The notes beneath the pieces are model-generated. The model did not search any database. It was not told where the DNA came from and saw only the letters and a program-made list of their open reading frames with translations. The translations under genes were made by a program, and so were the position numbers. Source: Scatophagus argus (Eukaryota; Chordata; Actinopteri; Scatophagidae). Taken from it: 64,000 nt of DNA. Shown here in pieces: positions 35,801-49,196 of the stretch (within the stretch, counting starts at the first letter, position 1; the number at the start of each line of letters is the position of its first letter). Where the stretch lies: positions 6,271,501 to 6,335,500 of the forward strand of contig NC_058502.1 of the NCBI RefSeq assembly GCF_020382885.2. The letters run 5' to 3'.

Positions 35801-38800
35801 TCAATCGAATGCATGAGATCACTTCATCCTACCAGAGGTCTGCCATCTACCAGAGCATGCTGGGAAAAATGGAGCAGAGCCTACAGCGGGCAGACAAACC
35901 AGCCATTCCCTTTAAGAGCAAAGAGTCACCCAGCGGTGCAGCCAAACTTGAGGTTCTGCTCAGGTCAGTGCCCCTTGTGTGTGTAGACATCATCTGTAAA
36001 TGCGAAGTGACTATTGCCCACCACAGAAATAATTTCGTTTAGGTTCTTGAATCAATGGCTGCATCAGTTTGAATTTAAGTATATATAACTCTTGGTTCTT
36101 TTTTGTTTCTCTTATGTGTACAGTTCTCCTGCCTGGCCGCTGTGTATTGCTGTATGAATATGTACCAGAGGATATGTATTCCTTTGAGTTTACATATATT
36201 TCTGTGTGTATTTTGTGAGTAGGCGGACAGTAAGAAACCTGTCCAGAGACAGGATGGGCGTCCTGATGCGACTGTCCCAGAACCTAATCTACGGTCTCTT
36301 TGTGGCCTTCTTCGTCATGCATTTAGACAACGATGTCAGCAAGGGTGCAGTGCAGGACCGCATCGGCATCATCTATCAGAGCATTGGTGCTTCACCCTAT
36401 ACTGGCATGCTGAATGCTGTGGCTCTCTGTGAGTTCATCCAACACATGCATCTGTACATAGATGGGAAAAATACATTTTACACATTCTTGAAGTTACACA
36501 TTTATTGCAGTGCACTGCTAATATTTAAGTATATATAAATCAATATAAATCAAGATACTGTATAGCAAGTTACTATTTCAGCAGTTACATAATGTCTGGG
36601 TGACATGATAATCCATCTAACAACGTGTTTCTATTAACATCACCCATTAAATATGTACATGAGTAGTAATACATAAATGAGTACGATAATTGATCTGATA
36701 ATTTTCTGGATATTCTGAAGTGTCTGTGGTCTTTCATGCGATCTATTCTTCTTGCTAAGCAGCATGTTTCACGTGTCTTTATCTTTGCTGTGTAAGCTCA
36801 CTTATCAGGTGAAAGTGCTCTGCTGTCTGCAGTATTTTTTTGTTCCCTTCAGCAAAAATGTGTTGAGTGTAGGTTGGATTTTGTTGGTGGTGAACGTGCC
36901 CTCATGCACTTCCAAAGTAAAGGATTAAGGGACGAGTTGTCAGTCATAGTACAGTGTCAGTGCGACAGATTAGAACTGCAGCTGGTCAGAATGTGGCTAA
37001 ATGTGAGTATGACCTCAGCGCTACAAATGTATAACTTTTCGTCATTTGACGTGAGTTAACACAGTTGTTAGAGAGGTACTATATTTGACTGACCTTGACT
37101 CCATCCAGCGCTAAATGAACCCAAGTGCCTTTTTACCTAGAGACCTACAGTAACTGTACTATCTATCTTACCTGCGCATGCATGTCTTTGTGTCTTTCTG
37201 TGTTAAACAAGTTCACGTTTAGTATTTATAGCAGCTGCCGTGACTTAGAGTAACCTCAAATACAAACTGTCACACGTGTACTTTACAGAAATAGAAAGAA
37301 AACGCTAAACAGAACTGAACCTAAGGTGTTCTTTTGAACTCAGTACTACTCTAAAGTTTAGTTTAGTTTAGTTTAGTTTAGGGTGTGAGCTTTATGTGAT
37401 TCTTCAAATAATTTAGAATTCCATCAAATTTAATTCTGATCTGACATTTTGAAATGTTTTGGCAATAAGCCCTAATAAGCAATAATCTATCTTAACATTA
37501 ATTTTATGCGTAAGGTTTATGTTAAAACATGATAAAGACAATAACCTGTGAAGGATATTTGTTGTGTGGGGTCATTATCTCCTCCTGGGTTATCAGTTAA
37601 ATCTTTAGGGCTTTGGCTGTCACAGATACTGAGGATAAGATCTGTGATAAAACACTGGGCAGAGCAGAAGTCAAACTGGAGTTAAAAGGTAATTAAAAGC
37701 ACCCAGACAGCCAGACGTTATGACTGGGGATTTCATACTGACCTTGAATCTCATAGATAAAGAGCGATAGGATACAAGCTTACTGGATTGTTTGGATAAC
37801 TTTGCAGGAAGCCTGCCTATCTGGACCATGGACTGACAGCAAAAATCAAGTTCTTTGATGTCTTTGGTCAAAATGGGAGAAATTTTAACGATGGAACAGA
37901 GCAACATGTATTCATTTTGATGATGTGCCTCTGGTCAGAATAAGATTTCACAAAATGATCGTCTGTTGAAGTCAAGGCTAAGCTTAACAAAAGTAGTCCA
38001 CTCTGAATATTGACATATACTTTCCTCTAGTTTTATCATGCTAATCTACCATTTACATTGTATATAACAGGGTGATTTTAGCTCATTTAAGAGCCTCCAT
38101 CACATTATCTGCTCTCTCCCCTCTGTCTCACTCTTTGTTTTTTAACAGTTCCGGCACTACGAGCCATCAGCGATCAGGAGAGTCAGGATGGTCTTTACAG
38201 TAAATGGCAAATGTTCTTGGCCTACATCTTCCACATTCTGCCCTTCAGCATCATCAGCGTTTTCATCTTCACCTCATTCCTTTACTGGTGGGTAGTAAGT
38301 GTGCATGTGTTTGCCACATGGATCACTGTATATGTTGTAATATGTCTTTTCATGTGGGGCCAAACTCACCCACCCACCAGGATTTAATGGATCTCATATT
38401 CTGTATCTGCAAATTCAACTTGACCTCAGCCTGTCTTAGCACAAACTCTTCTTTTGTCCCTGCCTGCTGTCCTCTCAGGACGGTGGGGATGCACCCTGAC
38501 AGCTTGCGCTTCCTGTGTTTCACTGCAGTCGTCCTGGTGCCACATATTATCGGTGAGCTGGTGCAATTGAGGGAAAAACAGTCATCTTCTATTTTCAAAG
38601 CAAATGATAATCTGTATTATACAAAGTAAATAATAGGAACATGGATAGTCTGCTGATTTAAATCTTCTAAACCTTTAAATCTCCAAACTTTTTTCAATGC
38701 TGTTGATTGCTTTTATTTGTATCTAATGATTAGTTTGTTCCCTCAGGTGAGCTGCTGACTGTGGTACTGTTGGGCGTGGTCCAGGACCCTAACATGGTCA

Positions 38801-39995
38801 ACACCGGAGTGGCTCTGCTTAATATTGCAGGGATCTTGGTGGGATCTGGTTTCCTAAGGTGAGACTGAGGGTGTTGCAATACACCTGTTCTGATGATAAT
38901 CATGACATTAAAAAATAATACTGATATTGGGATATAAATACACATATGATAATATTTGGTTATCATTCGATTGCCTCTTCACTCTTCATTAAGTCTAATT
39001 GTTCTTCTTTTATGCTTTTATACAGTTATGATTACAGCATTATAGTTTTTTCAAATTTTCTATAGATATTGTAAGAATATCATGACATTTTCAATATAAA
39101 GTAAAATTTACATCAAGCCCATTGTGATTTGACCCTTTGACGAGATTTTTTCATGTTTTAATTGTAGCTGTGCAGAGGTATTCTACCATTAACACACCTT
39201 CTTCTCCTCTTCTTCTCAACAGAAGCACCCAGCAGATGCCAGAGGTCTTCAAGTGGCTCAGCTACCTGACCTTTCAGAAGTACAGCTGTGAGCTGCTCAT
39301 AGTCACTGAGTTCCAAGGACTCAACTTCACATGCAGTAAGTTGTTTTTACCATGAGATCATCCTGTGTCCACCCACCCCGAGAGCGAAAAGTGACTCATA
39401 AGTATAACAATTTCACTCTTAACAAGGTGTATTTAAAGACTCTGTATCCTCATATGATTAGTCCTTTTAAAAAAAGGGGAATGTCTTACTTTCTACTTGT
39501 TAGAGCACTTTGATTAAGTACTTGGCCTTCCCTACGGAGAACATCTGGAATATGCTTTGCTCCAGTAGGAAAATCTACTCCTGTATCACATCAGTAAATG
39601 TAATTCACGGCTGATTCACTCTCCCTTTTAATCTCTTCATCTACTGTAGTGCTGTGTGTGATGAAAGATTAAAGATTATTAGCAATCATCGCTGGTACAA
39701 CGATGGATGAGTTCAGAGTTCAAGGACACTTGGCAGCACAGGACAGACTGCAGAACACACTGGAGCTGTGACAGTTGTTAACTCTTTCCCTCTGGTGTGT
39801 GTTCTTGCAGATGTTTCCAAACCTTTGCCAGGAGCCTGTGTGATCACTCAAGGCAATCAGATCATTGATGAGGGCTATCCTGGCGCTCTGTCCCGATACA
39901 CACTTGACTTTGTTCTCCTCTACTCCTTCCTCCCTGCTCTCCTGCTGCTTGGCATGATCAGCTTCAAGATCAGAGACAAAGTTGTACTTCACTAA
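31046..39995 (+). CDS. abcg5: ABCG5, sterolin-1, half of the ABCG5/ABCG8 sterol exporter
   Basis: ABCG5 is the obligate partner of ABCG8 at the apical membrane of hepatocytes and enterocytes. Fourteen exons join in phase: 31046-31215, 31537-31658, 32078-32214, 33238-33336, 33784-33916, 34965-35104, 35525-35654, 35750-35963, 36223-36428, 38149-38287, 38479-38552, 38747-38858, 39223-39335 and 39811-39995, giving 657 aa (human 651). In order: Walker A GNSGSGKTT across exons 2 and 3; signature GISGGERRR; Walker [20 protein letters not shown] switch; then a six-helix membrane domain from about residue 380 with a large last extracellular loop ([15 protein letters not shown]). It ends [10 protein letters not shown]. 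The start is the ATG giving [11 protein letters not shown], the only one in the first exon compatible with family length. The signature is canonical ISGGE, whereas human has ISTGE. The gene is divergent from abcg8 and convergent with dync2li1. Confidence 0.96.
32827..32873 (+). repeat. (TG)n microsatellite
   Basis: A pure TG run of about 23 units in the abcg5 intron between exons 3 and 4. Confidence 0.96.
37357..37381 (+). repeat. (GTTTA)n short tandem repeat
   Basis: About five copies of a GTTTA pentamer lie in the long abcg5 intron 36429-38148. This intron otherwise shows no recognisable feature. Confidence 0.85.
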
Positions 39996-40555
39996 AACCA
40001 CACATTTGCGGGAGAATCTTTTGTTCAAAACGGGAATCTGAACTGATTCTGAAGATCTGAGTTTGAGCTTATTCAGAGAAGATCAGCAAAGTACCACAAA
40101 CCAACATGCTGCTTTAACAATGATGGGCACAAACAGCGACGGCACAGATTCAAATAGAAGTTTTGTATAAATTGTATAAATTAATGATGGGCTGCTGTGT
40201 ATTATTAATAGAATTAATGCTAAATTTACATCTATGTATTCCAAGTATTATTTTTTAGTTTAAATAGTGTGACTGTAATGTGTCATGAATAGGAAGTGAT
40301 GCCTATTGCAATAATGTAGAATTGTTTATTTTTTAGAACACATCTCATCATTAGTGCATAAACGTTTTGATATGTTAAAATAGTTTTTAAAAAATCTCAT
40401 ACAAGTTTCTTCAAGTTTACAAGGTTATACAAGTTATATGAAGTACCAAGAAGTGAAAATACAATATGACACAAAAGGAAATAAATATTGCAAAATATGT
40501 TCTGTGTTTGCATTAATGTGTGATGTTTGTGTGTGACCATAAAGCTGATTTTCCC
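39996..40555. other. Intergenic region between convergent abcg5 and dync2li1 (both 3' UTRs)
   Basis: The interval holds the abcg5 3' UTR up to its AATAAA at 40480. On the minus strand, the first AATAAA-type signal after the dync2li1 stop is TTTATT at 40325-40330. No other gene is seen. Confidence 0.6.
40480..40485 (+). terminator. abcg5 polyadenylation signal AATAAA
   Basis: AATAAA lies 485 bp after the abcg5 stop and is followed by a TG-rich stretch (tgttctgtgtttg...tgtgtgatgtttgtgtgtg). It sits only 70 bp from the end of the opposing dync2li1 coding sequence. Confidence 0.65.
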
Positions 40556-43500
40556 TCATGTCTCAAGCTCCAGTCCTTTCCATGATTTTGCTGCATTCCT
40601 CTTATACTGATCCAACTCCTGAAAAACAAACCGGGAGAAGAAAAAAACATGACTTTTTCTTATGAAGTTAATGAAGAACAACGCAATAGAGCAGGCTGTT
40701 GCACAGACATAAAGTCATAATGGTTTAGTTCTCCTCCACTGACAAGCAAATGTACTTAGAGGGCACAGAAAACATTATGTCTTAACACCAGAAAAGTGTG
40801 AAACATTTAGATCAACACCGCAAGAGTTCAAGGCCTCTGAGCATCAAATATAATTCAGGCTTTATAATAAGCTGGGTAACCTGGGCCAGTTTGTTTTTAC
40901 TTCCAGTTGCTCTGTAGAAAAGTAGGTCTGCAGGCCAATGGAGAACTCTGATTCTACAGAAACATTAAGAATCTCCTCATTTACTGTAATGTAATGTAAA
41001 TTGCTGTTACCTCGTGGTTAAAATTTTTAAGGGTGTATATTCATGCATTTTCTTTTTATTAGATTTTAGTTAGATTTGATTTTCATGTTTTTATTTATTA
41101 CTTTTTTTAAACAAATCAACAACTGAAACAGGAACCAACAATAAAAATGACATTAACCAAAAAGGATTGGGATAAAATAAAATTCTACAGCTTTATTTGT
41201 CAGAGCTCCTTCCTGGTGTCACTAATTTGTGTCCTATATTGTGTCCCTTTTTCTCCACTTTTGATCCAGTTGTGCTCTTTGTAGTCTCAATTAGTTTGTT
41301 TCTCTCTATACTTAGAGAAGAACCTTTAACCCATTTCTCCTATTGGTTACCCAGACCAGTTCAGTTTTGTGCCATCCAATGGCAGAGCAAGATGAGCAAC
41401 ATCAGGTGAGATTCAGTCAGTGATAACAACACGGCAACTCCAACAGTTTACTATAGTTCAAGTGCCAGAGTGGCACCAGAACAGGTCAACGGGGAAACTC
41501 CTAATCTCTAAATTTATAACCTCAGGATATATTACAGCCTGTTAATTAGAAACACTACTACATAGAGGTTACTGTAGGACAAAAGGTTACTCTGGTACAC
41601 CCTTGTTTAAGACAAATGTGAAGCAGGGTGCATAAAACTTTAAGTCTTTGTCTCTCTGGTAAAATGTGAATTCTTATTTAATTCAGTTTAGCCTGGGCAG
41701 CAGAAGGAACTGATCCTATTAATGCTGTTACATGATCTCATTAAACCAAAGTAAGTTACACATAGCGTATATGAAATAAAATGTTCTAAATGACCATTAT
41801 TAATATCCTTGTGCACTCTTAACTCTAAAACAAAGAGAGAGCAGTGGTGACAAACTATGAAAGAAATTACTGTATCAAAGAGGAAAAGCTACTTCTTACT
41901 GTAGGTTTTATGGCTGAAATGACACCCTCTTTGGGCTATCATTAAATCTAATCATAATCCACTAGCAGTGTTCATTTCCCTTTCAATGTTCTTATAATCT
42001 GTTATCGTAATTTATACGTGTACCTCGACACGAGGAAGTCAAAGGTCAGGGTCGACTCAAGTGATGAATATGCTGTCAATTCCTGAATTATGACACTACA
42101 GTGGCACAGTTTGCCCAGAGGTGAATGACTTACTTTGCCAAAGTTTTCAAAGCTGAGCAGCAGCAGAACAATATAACGGAAGTGTGTGACAGGTGAAGGC
42201 ATCTTACCTGGTCTTTCTGGGCTCTCATGGCATCAATCTGAGGCTCGCTGTACTGCGGGTCTTTGGCTGGATCCTTTAGTTCCTTTTGCTCACTGGTATT
42301 CTGCAAAGACAAATTCAGTTAGATGGAAAGAAAGAAAGAAATTGAAAGAAAAAATGGACTGTTTACAGAGGAATACCGCGTGTTGCATTAACACACACAG
42401 TCAGTGTGTGTGAATATGATTGACCAGTGTGAGGGTGTTCATTTCTAAAACAACAGGGGCAGCGACTGACCCACCTCCTGAGGGAAGACACGCTCGTAGA
42501 CTTTCTTCCAGAGGTCCTTTGGGTTTTTGGCATGCAGAGAAGTAATGTCCACATCAGTTGTAGGAGGGGATCCTAAAGCATTATGAAAATTATTTAAAAG
42601 ACAATATCGCACAAGGCAGACGATGGCTCTAAATCAGCTGTTTACCACACAACACAGCAGGAGCATTTTTTTATTGCCATTTAAATGCATGACTGCTTTT
42701 GGCCACAGAGTGGTGCTGTGCTCACCTATTTGACTGAAGGAGTCAGAGCCGGCTGGAATGATGAGAGGTTTTGTGGAGTCACAGGACACAGTTTTCCTGA
42801 TCATAATATTATAGAAACATTTTTTTAAAATCATTAACACAGTGAAATATAAAATAATTCATTTTTGTTTAAAATACTTAAAGAGGTGTGAAATGCATTT
42901 TGTAAATGTGAATAAATGTGAAATGCTACTGGGAAAGTATTTTTGTGTTTAACTAGCATGGAGAAAATAAGTTCGGTGTCAGTGTTGAGTTATCATCCTC
43001 ACCCTCTGTCAAGACCGAAAGCCAGGTGAGAGAAGAAGCTCTTGGTTTTTGACATGAGGTTCTCTGACTTGAAGCTAGTGAACTGATACAAAAATGTAAG
43101 TACAGAAATAAAAATGAAGTGGAACATTTGATATTCAATGGTGGGTTAAATATACAGAGAACGCAAAAGCTTAAAAATGTACAAATTGGAGTGTGTTGTA
43201 ATCAAAAGTTATGTTAATTGTAAATATTCTGCATGTATAGTAAAAAGACACTTACAATAAGAGAGGCTGCGTAGTAGTGGGCAAGAAAACGAAGTGTTTT
43301 ACCAACCACTTTCCTCTTGTCAGAGTCAAATTCCTGAAACACAGATGAAAAAAAAATCTTTCTCTGCAAATGTCACACAACATACGTTAAACACAATCTA
43401 AGTACAACACACCAAACTTCCATGCTTAAACCTTCTATGTGGTACAAATATCAAGCATTTGAAATATCATAAACCATAGGCTATTCAGCTACCATGAGAC

Positions 43501-45560
43501 CAACTCCATAAGTCATGTTGAGGTTGTACTTTACCTGAAAGAGGTCATATTTACTGCCAATGATGAGCAGAGGGACAGGAAAGGGACTGATCAGTTCTCT
43601 GTCCTGTTGACAGAGACACAGTTAACTCAGGATACGTGTACCGTTTTAGGTGTACCCTAAACAAAACTAATAACCTTTCACCTACAACAAGTCTTACGCA
43701 TTTTATTTCGACTCTGTACACACTGAGAGGTACCATGTTGGTTTAGTTTGGTGACATTGGTCTTTTCACATTTTAATTTGTGACATATAAGCATTCACTA
43801 GGAGCCTGAAACATTGGAAATCCTTAAGCTGTTCGTACATTTCAAAAGTTCTTTAAATATCATACTATATGTTGCCCTGGACTGAATTAAAGATTATGTT
43901 ATACTTAGTGTAATGAGCTGAGGTCTTACGGGATAGTCTTTAGGTAAGACGCGTGCTACTGAGGGGACAGGCATCTGGTGTTTGGCTCCAGGTTTGGCCT
44001 TCTGTGCTTGTTGTGCCTTGGAAGACACTTTCTCCAACTGTGCTCGTGCTGCCTGCAGCAGCTTCTCCATGGTTCCCCACAGGGCACCGGGTTTAGAAAG
44101 GTCCAGAATGAGGATGACAGAGAGAGACCTGGGAAAAGGCATGATGGAATAAGTACTCTGAGGGGATGCATAAAAGAGCACTGAGGCTCGGACAAAGAAA
44201 ACACCCAAAGAAAACATGCATTTCAAAGCATACATAATTCATTATTCAGAACATGTAACATACTACACCTTACTCTAAACATATCACCACTGTGAGAAAA
44301 AAGTAAATTGAAACAACAAGACCTCGGAGGAGAAAGTGGCCTACCTGATGCTGACAGGAGTGATGGGAATCTGGACCAGGTCTGACAAAGAGGTTCCTCC
44401 TCCCAGCTCCCATAGATGGGCTATGTCTTTGGGCTGAAAAAGGAAACCGCTGGGCTATCAGTTTTATCACATCAGTACAACATTCACTACAAAGAAACAA
44501 AGTATTTACCAGAGTAGAATAAAATCAATGGGTTTGAGTAAATAGCATGTCATGTCACATAAGCACACCAAGGATCACAGTGATCTTAGTGCATTGTAGT
44601 AAATGTGCTTGAGGGCTAGGATGTGTGGTGAATGAATTTACAGTCTTTTGCAGTTCTTTGCAAGAATTAACTTTTAACTTTTCACAAAGTTCCTTCTTAT
44701 CAGTTTTGGGAGCATGTTTAAGTGTACAAGTCATCTGGGATTAAAGGCTTCCATACTGTGTTGTGTCCTCGGGCCCGTCTGCCAAAGGTGTACTCCAGTG
44801 CTAGAGTCGGCTTGGCCGGTTCATCCCTGGTGGATAAAACAAAAAATGAATTATTGATGTGCAATAAAAAAAAATCTAAGAAAAAAACTGTTTTTGTTTG
44901 TTTGTGAACGGAGCTGGCGAGTTGTCATTTTCTGTCATGTCATAAGCTCAGTCTTCTGCAGAAGACTGTGAGATGCAGCTGAAAACTTTGAGAGCTATTA
45001 AGTAGAACTTTGAGCTTAGATTATAAAACGTGCATTGTAGCAAAAGGACAAAACTGAATCTGCATGTGAAAAGAATTATTACATTATAGAATAATAAGAA
45101 GGCAAAGAACAGGTCTGGTTTTAGGCTAGATTTGTTAATTTTGAGCTGTTTACCTAGGCCACACACATAGCCTACTCACCTGTCAAGGCATCTGAGCAGA
45201 ATGGACGTTTTACCCTGAGAAAAAACAAACGTAATCTTACTAGCCATAGCTTATGCAGCTCATGACAGGGCAAGTAATAAATGCACCTTCTGTGGCTTGG
45301 CACGACGGGAAACATACCCCTGCCTTGCTCCCCATCAGAAACACGGTCCTCTCACTGACCGTCTCTCCTCCGTCCTCCTCCCCACCTTCAGTCTCCCGAC
45401 TGTGGATCTCCGCCGCAGAAAGCTCCCATAGCGTGTCTGAGCTGACAAATACGAAACAAAAGCGACACGTTGTTCGAAAAAACATGTTAATATTTCTACA
45501 TCAATGTTAAAGAAATGTGAAAATCACAATACAAAGTGACACTCACCTTAGTTTTGGCAT
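40556..45560 (-). CDS. dync2li1: DYNC2LI1, cytoplasmic dynein-2 light intermediate chain 1
   Basis: This is a subunit of the dynein-2 motor that drives retrograde intraflagellar transport in cilia. Thirteen exons join in phase: 45560-45547, 45441-45318, 45214-45180, 44826-44757, 44433-44345, 44128-43930, 43603-43535, 43333-43256, 43082-43003, 42796-42726, 42572-42475, 42300-42208 and 40618-40556, giving 360 aa (human 351). The N terminus [17 protein letters not shown] parallels human MPSETLWEIAKAEV. The P-loop GSKAGGKTS spans the exon 2/3 junction and is followed by LLRCLDRDEP and the Ras-like-fold blocks [17 protein letters not shown] and [10 protein letters not shown]. The C terminus [20 protein letters not shown] matches the family. 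A Lys/Gln/Ala-rich insert ([17 protein letters not shown]) lies before DYP. The gene is convergent with abcg5. An X-box lies 59 bp upstream of the ATG. Confidence 0.96.
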
Positions 45561-45618
45561 TAAATTTGATATTTCACAAAGCTGACAACCTAGCTAAATG
45601 GCTAAATCCGTTACAAAC

Positions 45619-45632
45619 GTTGCCAGAGTAAC
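45619..45632 (+). promoter_or_regulatory. RFX-type X-box upstream of dync2li1
   Basis: GTTGCCAGAGTAAC fits the X-box consensus GTNRCC-(0-3 nt)-RGYAAC exactly, with a 2-nt spacer. It lies 59-72 bp upstream of the dync2li1 start codon. RFX transcription factors bind such sites to switch on ciliary genes; the nematode orthologue of this gene, xbx-1, is named for its X-box. Its use in this fish is inferred from motif and position. Confidence 0.8.
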
Positions 45633-45672
45633 GGCGCACTTTGATGACGAAATCATTTTACGTTCTTAACGG

Positions 45673-45691
45673 GCATTGTGGGAAATGTAGT
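45673..45691 (-). promoter_or_regulatory. ZNF143/Staf-like promoter element
   Basis: The minus strand reads ACTACATTTCCCACAATGC, close to the SBS element (ACTACAATTCCCAGCATGC-like) bound by ZNF143 in vertebrate housekeeping promoters. It lies 113-131 bp upstream of the dync2li1 start, on the same strand as the gene. Confidence 0.6.
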
Positions 45692-46070
45692 ACCTTAGTA
45701 GAAACAAGCTTTGTGCTGATCAGGATAAAGTAAGACCTTTTTTGCACCGCATACTTCTATACCTACGTGGAAAGTTAAACTGGCATATTTATTTTTTGAC
45801 GTAATTTACAGTGGTTAATTGGTGTGTTAACTATAAATACCAATTGTATGCACTACAATTGCAATATATATATATATATACATACATAAAAGACATAGCT
45901 ACTGCAACAATGCATTTTCAGAGGCTTTTAATTTGGAATTTTGATGGTCTTTTTAAATCCATCAATTACTTGTAGTGCTTTGAACAATAAATTAAACCGT
46001 AGACATACTCCTCTTTAATCAGAACAGAACGAAACTTCTTTTTCAGTAGTGGTGAAGTAACATTTTCTAG

Positions 46071-46076
46071 TTTATT
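46071..46076 (-). terminator. lyrm7 polyadenylation signal AATAAA (minus strand)
   Basis: TTTATT on the + strand reads AATAAA on the lyrm7 strand, 310 bp after its stop codon. Confidence 0.5.
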
Positions 46077-46385
46077 AAATCAGAAGCTACTGAAAAGCAA
46101 GCAGAAAACTTTCAAATCAAATGAAAACACATTTCAAATACATTCCATAAAACGCTGTACATGAAATTATGGCATTCAGTTCACAGCACAGATTTCAACA
46201 CAGGTGAGACAAAAACAGGCAATTTTTCATGTGGTACTCATCTTTACAATGTTCTTCATTCAGGAGACCCTCACCTTGAAACTTGAAATGTTGTTAGTTT
46301 TTGGTTGATGACTTTAAAATGTGTATAGGTGGTAATGGAGGGTAGTGAGTCTGTTGTTTTATGAAAAAAAATGTCCTCAGATCTG

Positions 46386-47415
46386 TCATGATTTTTTCCT
46401 GGGTTGGTCACAGTAGGGCACATTTTCTAGCATCAGGCTTTCTCTGGGTCGGAGCACTGTGTGTGGAAGAAAGAGAGAGAACATAAAAAATACACATCAT
46501 TGAAAACATCAAAGTTAGAAAACAGAGAGAGGATGTACACACATTTCACTTGCTAGCATGGAGAAAAACAACTTACAGAGCCTGTTTTCTCCTGCATGTT
46601 CCATTTGTAGCACAGTCTCTCGAAGAACAACTTCTACATCTGAGCCCATTTTGATCATCTGTAAAAGCAGAAGGGAAAGATGGATGGATGGATGGATTAT
46701 GGGACAAACAGCTTCTGGACACAAACATGTAAAATGACCTTAAAATTAATTAATAATTAGATACTTAATATAAAAGGATTAGGATAAAAAAAATACTTTT
46801 AGCAAAATAGTGTTTATTTCTAACTGATGAAGTAGAGCCAAATAAAATGTATAATCTATATAGTTAAATAACTTCACTTTCTTTTGCACTTTCACAGTAC
46901 CTTCACAATATTTTCTTCTGACCTTTCATTTTTGTTTTTCCGGAACTCCTCGTTGATCTTTAACCTTGCGGCTTTGTGGGGAAAAAATATTTATGCATTC
47001 AGTTATCTTTGGTTTGGTAAGGCTTGGTTGGTAAACATCATCCATCCAAACATATAGCCACAGACAATCTTTTATTGGGAATGAAACCAATGAAGTATAA
47101 AACTCACCCGAAAGTGCTTTTTCATCATCTTTAAACACAGCCATCCTTGTTCTGTGCAGCGTTTTAAACACGCTTAGGACCTGCAATTAAACAGACACTC
47201 AGCTTTTAGCAATCAGTACATTTACAGCTGTCAGCTGGCTGCAGTTGTGGACACCTCAATTTCTCGCCATTTCACCTATCTACTTCTTAAAACATGCAAA
47301 TGTTTTATTTTCAAAATGAAACCGGCTAAAGGGAGAAAAAAATAAAAAGTTTTTTTAACAATGTCATTTCATAAACAACGATATTTCTATCCCTCACCTT
47401 CAAACGAGTGCTCAT
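46386..47415 (-). CDS. lyrm7: LYRM7 (MZM1-like), complex III Rieske-protein assembly factor
   Basis: LYRM7 is a small mitochondrial-matrix LYR-family chaperone that holds the Rieske iron-sulphur subunit (UQCRFS1) before its insertion into respiratory complex III. Five exons join in phase: 47415-47398, 47180-47108, 46971-46901, 46658-46577 and 46456-46386, giving 104 aa, equal to the human length. Landmarks are MSTRLKVLSVFKTLHRTR, where the LYR tripeptide is LHR as in human LYRM7; AARLKINEEFRKNK; IKMGSDVEVVLRETV; and the tail LENVPYCDQPRKKS. The third exon must use the donor after 46901: an earlier GT after 46923 would create an immediate stop. The gene is divergent from hint1, a pairing also present at human 5q. 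Confidence 0.95.
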
Positions 47416-47566
47416 CGTGACTTCTACAGCTAACTTCCGGCATTGGCGGAAGTAACAAGGACCAATCAGTGCAGACTTTAAAATGACGCGTTTACGTGAC
47501 CAATGAGTGTCCACGGTGGTTTATCGAACCAAAAGCGGCCCTGGCAAGCGGTTCGTCTGCGCCAAC
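47416..47566. promoter_or_regulatory. lyrm7/hint1 bidirectional promoter
   Basis: Only 151 bp separate the two start codons. The interval contains an inverted pair of ETS sites, ACTTCCG (47433-47439) and CGGAAGT (47447-47453), two CCAAT boxes (47462-47466 and 47500-47504, 38 bp apart) and an acgtgac CRE/E-box-like word near 47494-47500. There is no TATA box. This is the standard composition of a vertebrate bidirectional housekeeping promoter (GABPA/NRF-2 plus NF-Y), which suits a respiratory-chain assembly gene. Confidence 0.75.

Positions 47567-49196
<1,630 letters not shown>

Larger units (their letters stand above)
45561..46385. other. Spacer between dync2li1 and lyrm7 (promoter of one, 3' UTR of the other)
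   Basis: Both flanking genes run leftwards. The interval holds the dync2li1 promoter (X-box, ZNF143-like site), a (TA)n run near 45866-45880 and the lyrm7 3' UTR. The ancestral-block join discussed under findings must fall here. No further gene is seen. Confidence 0.6.

Noticed and set aside
37357-37381. Repeated GTTTA units considered as a CRISPR or telomere-like array
   Set aside because: It is a 25-bp pentamer run without spacers, in an intron of an animal gene.
46901-46923. Earlier donor (GT after 46923) for lyrm7 exon 3
   Set aside because: Splicing there to the next exon creates an immediate TGA. The donor after 46901 preserves the frame and the family alignment.
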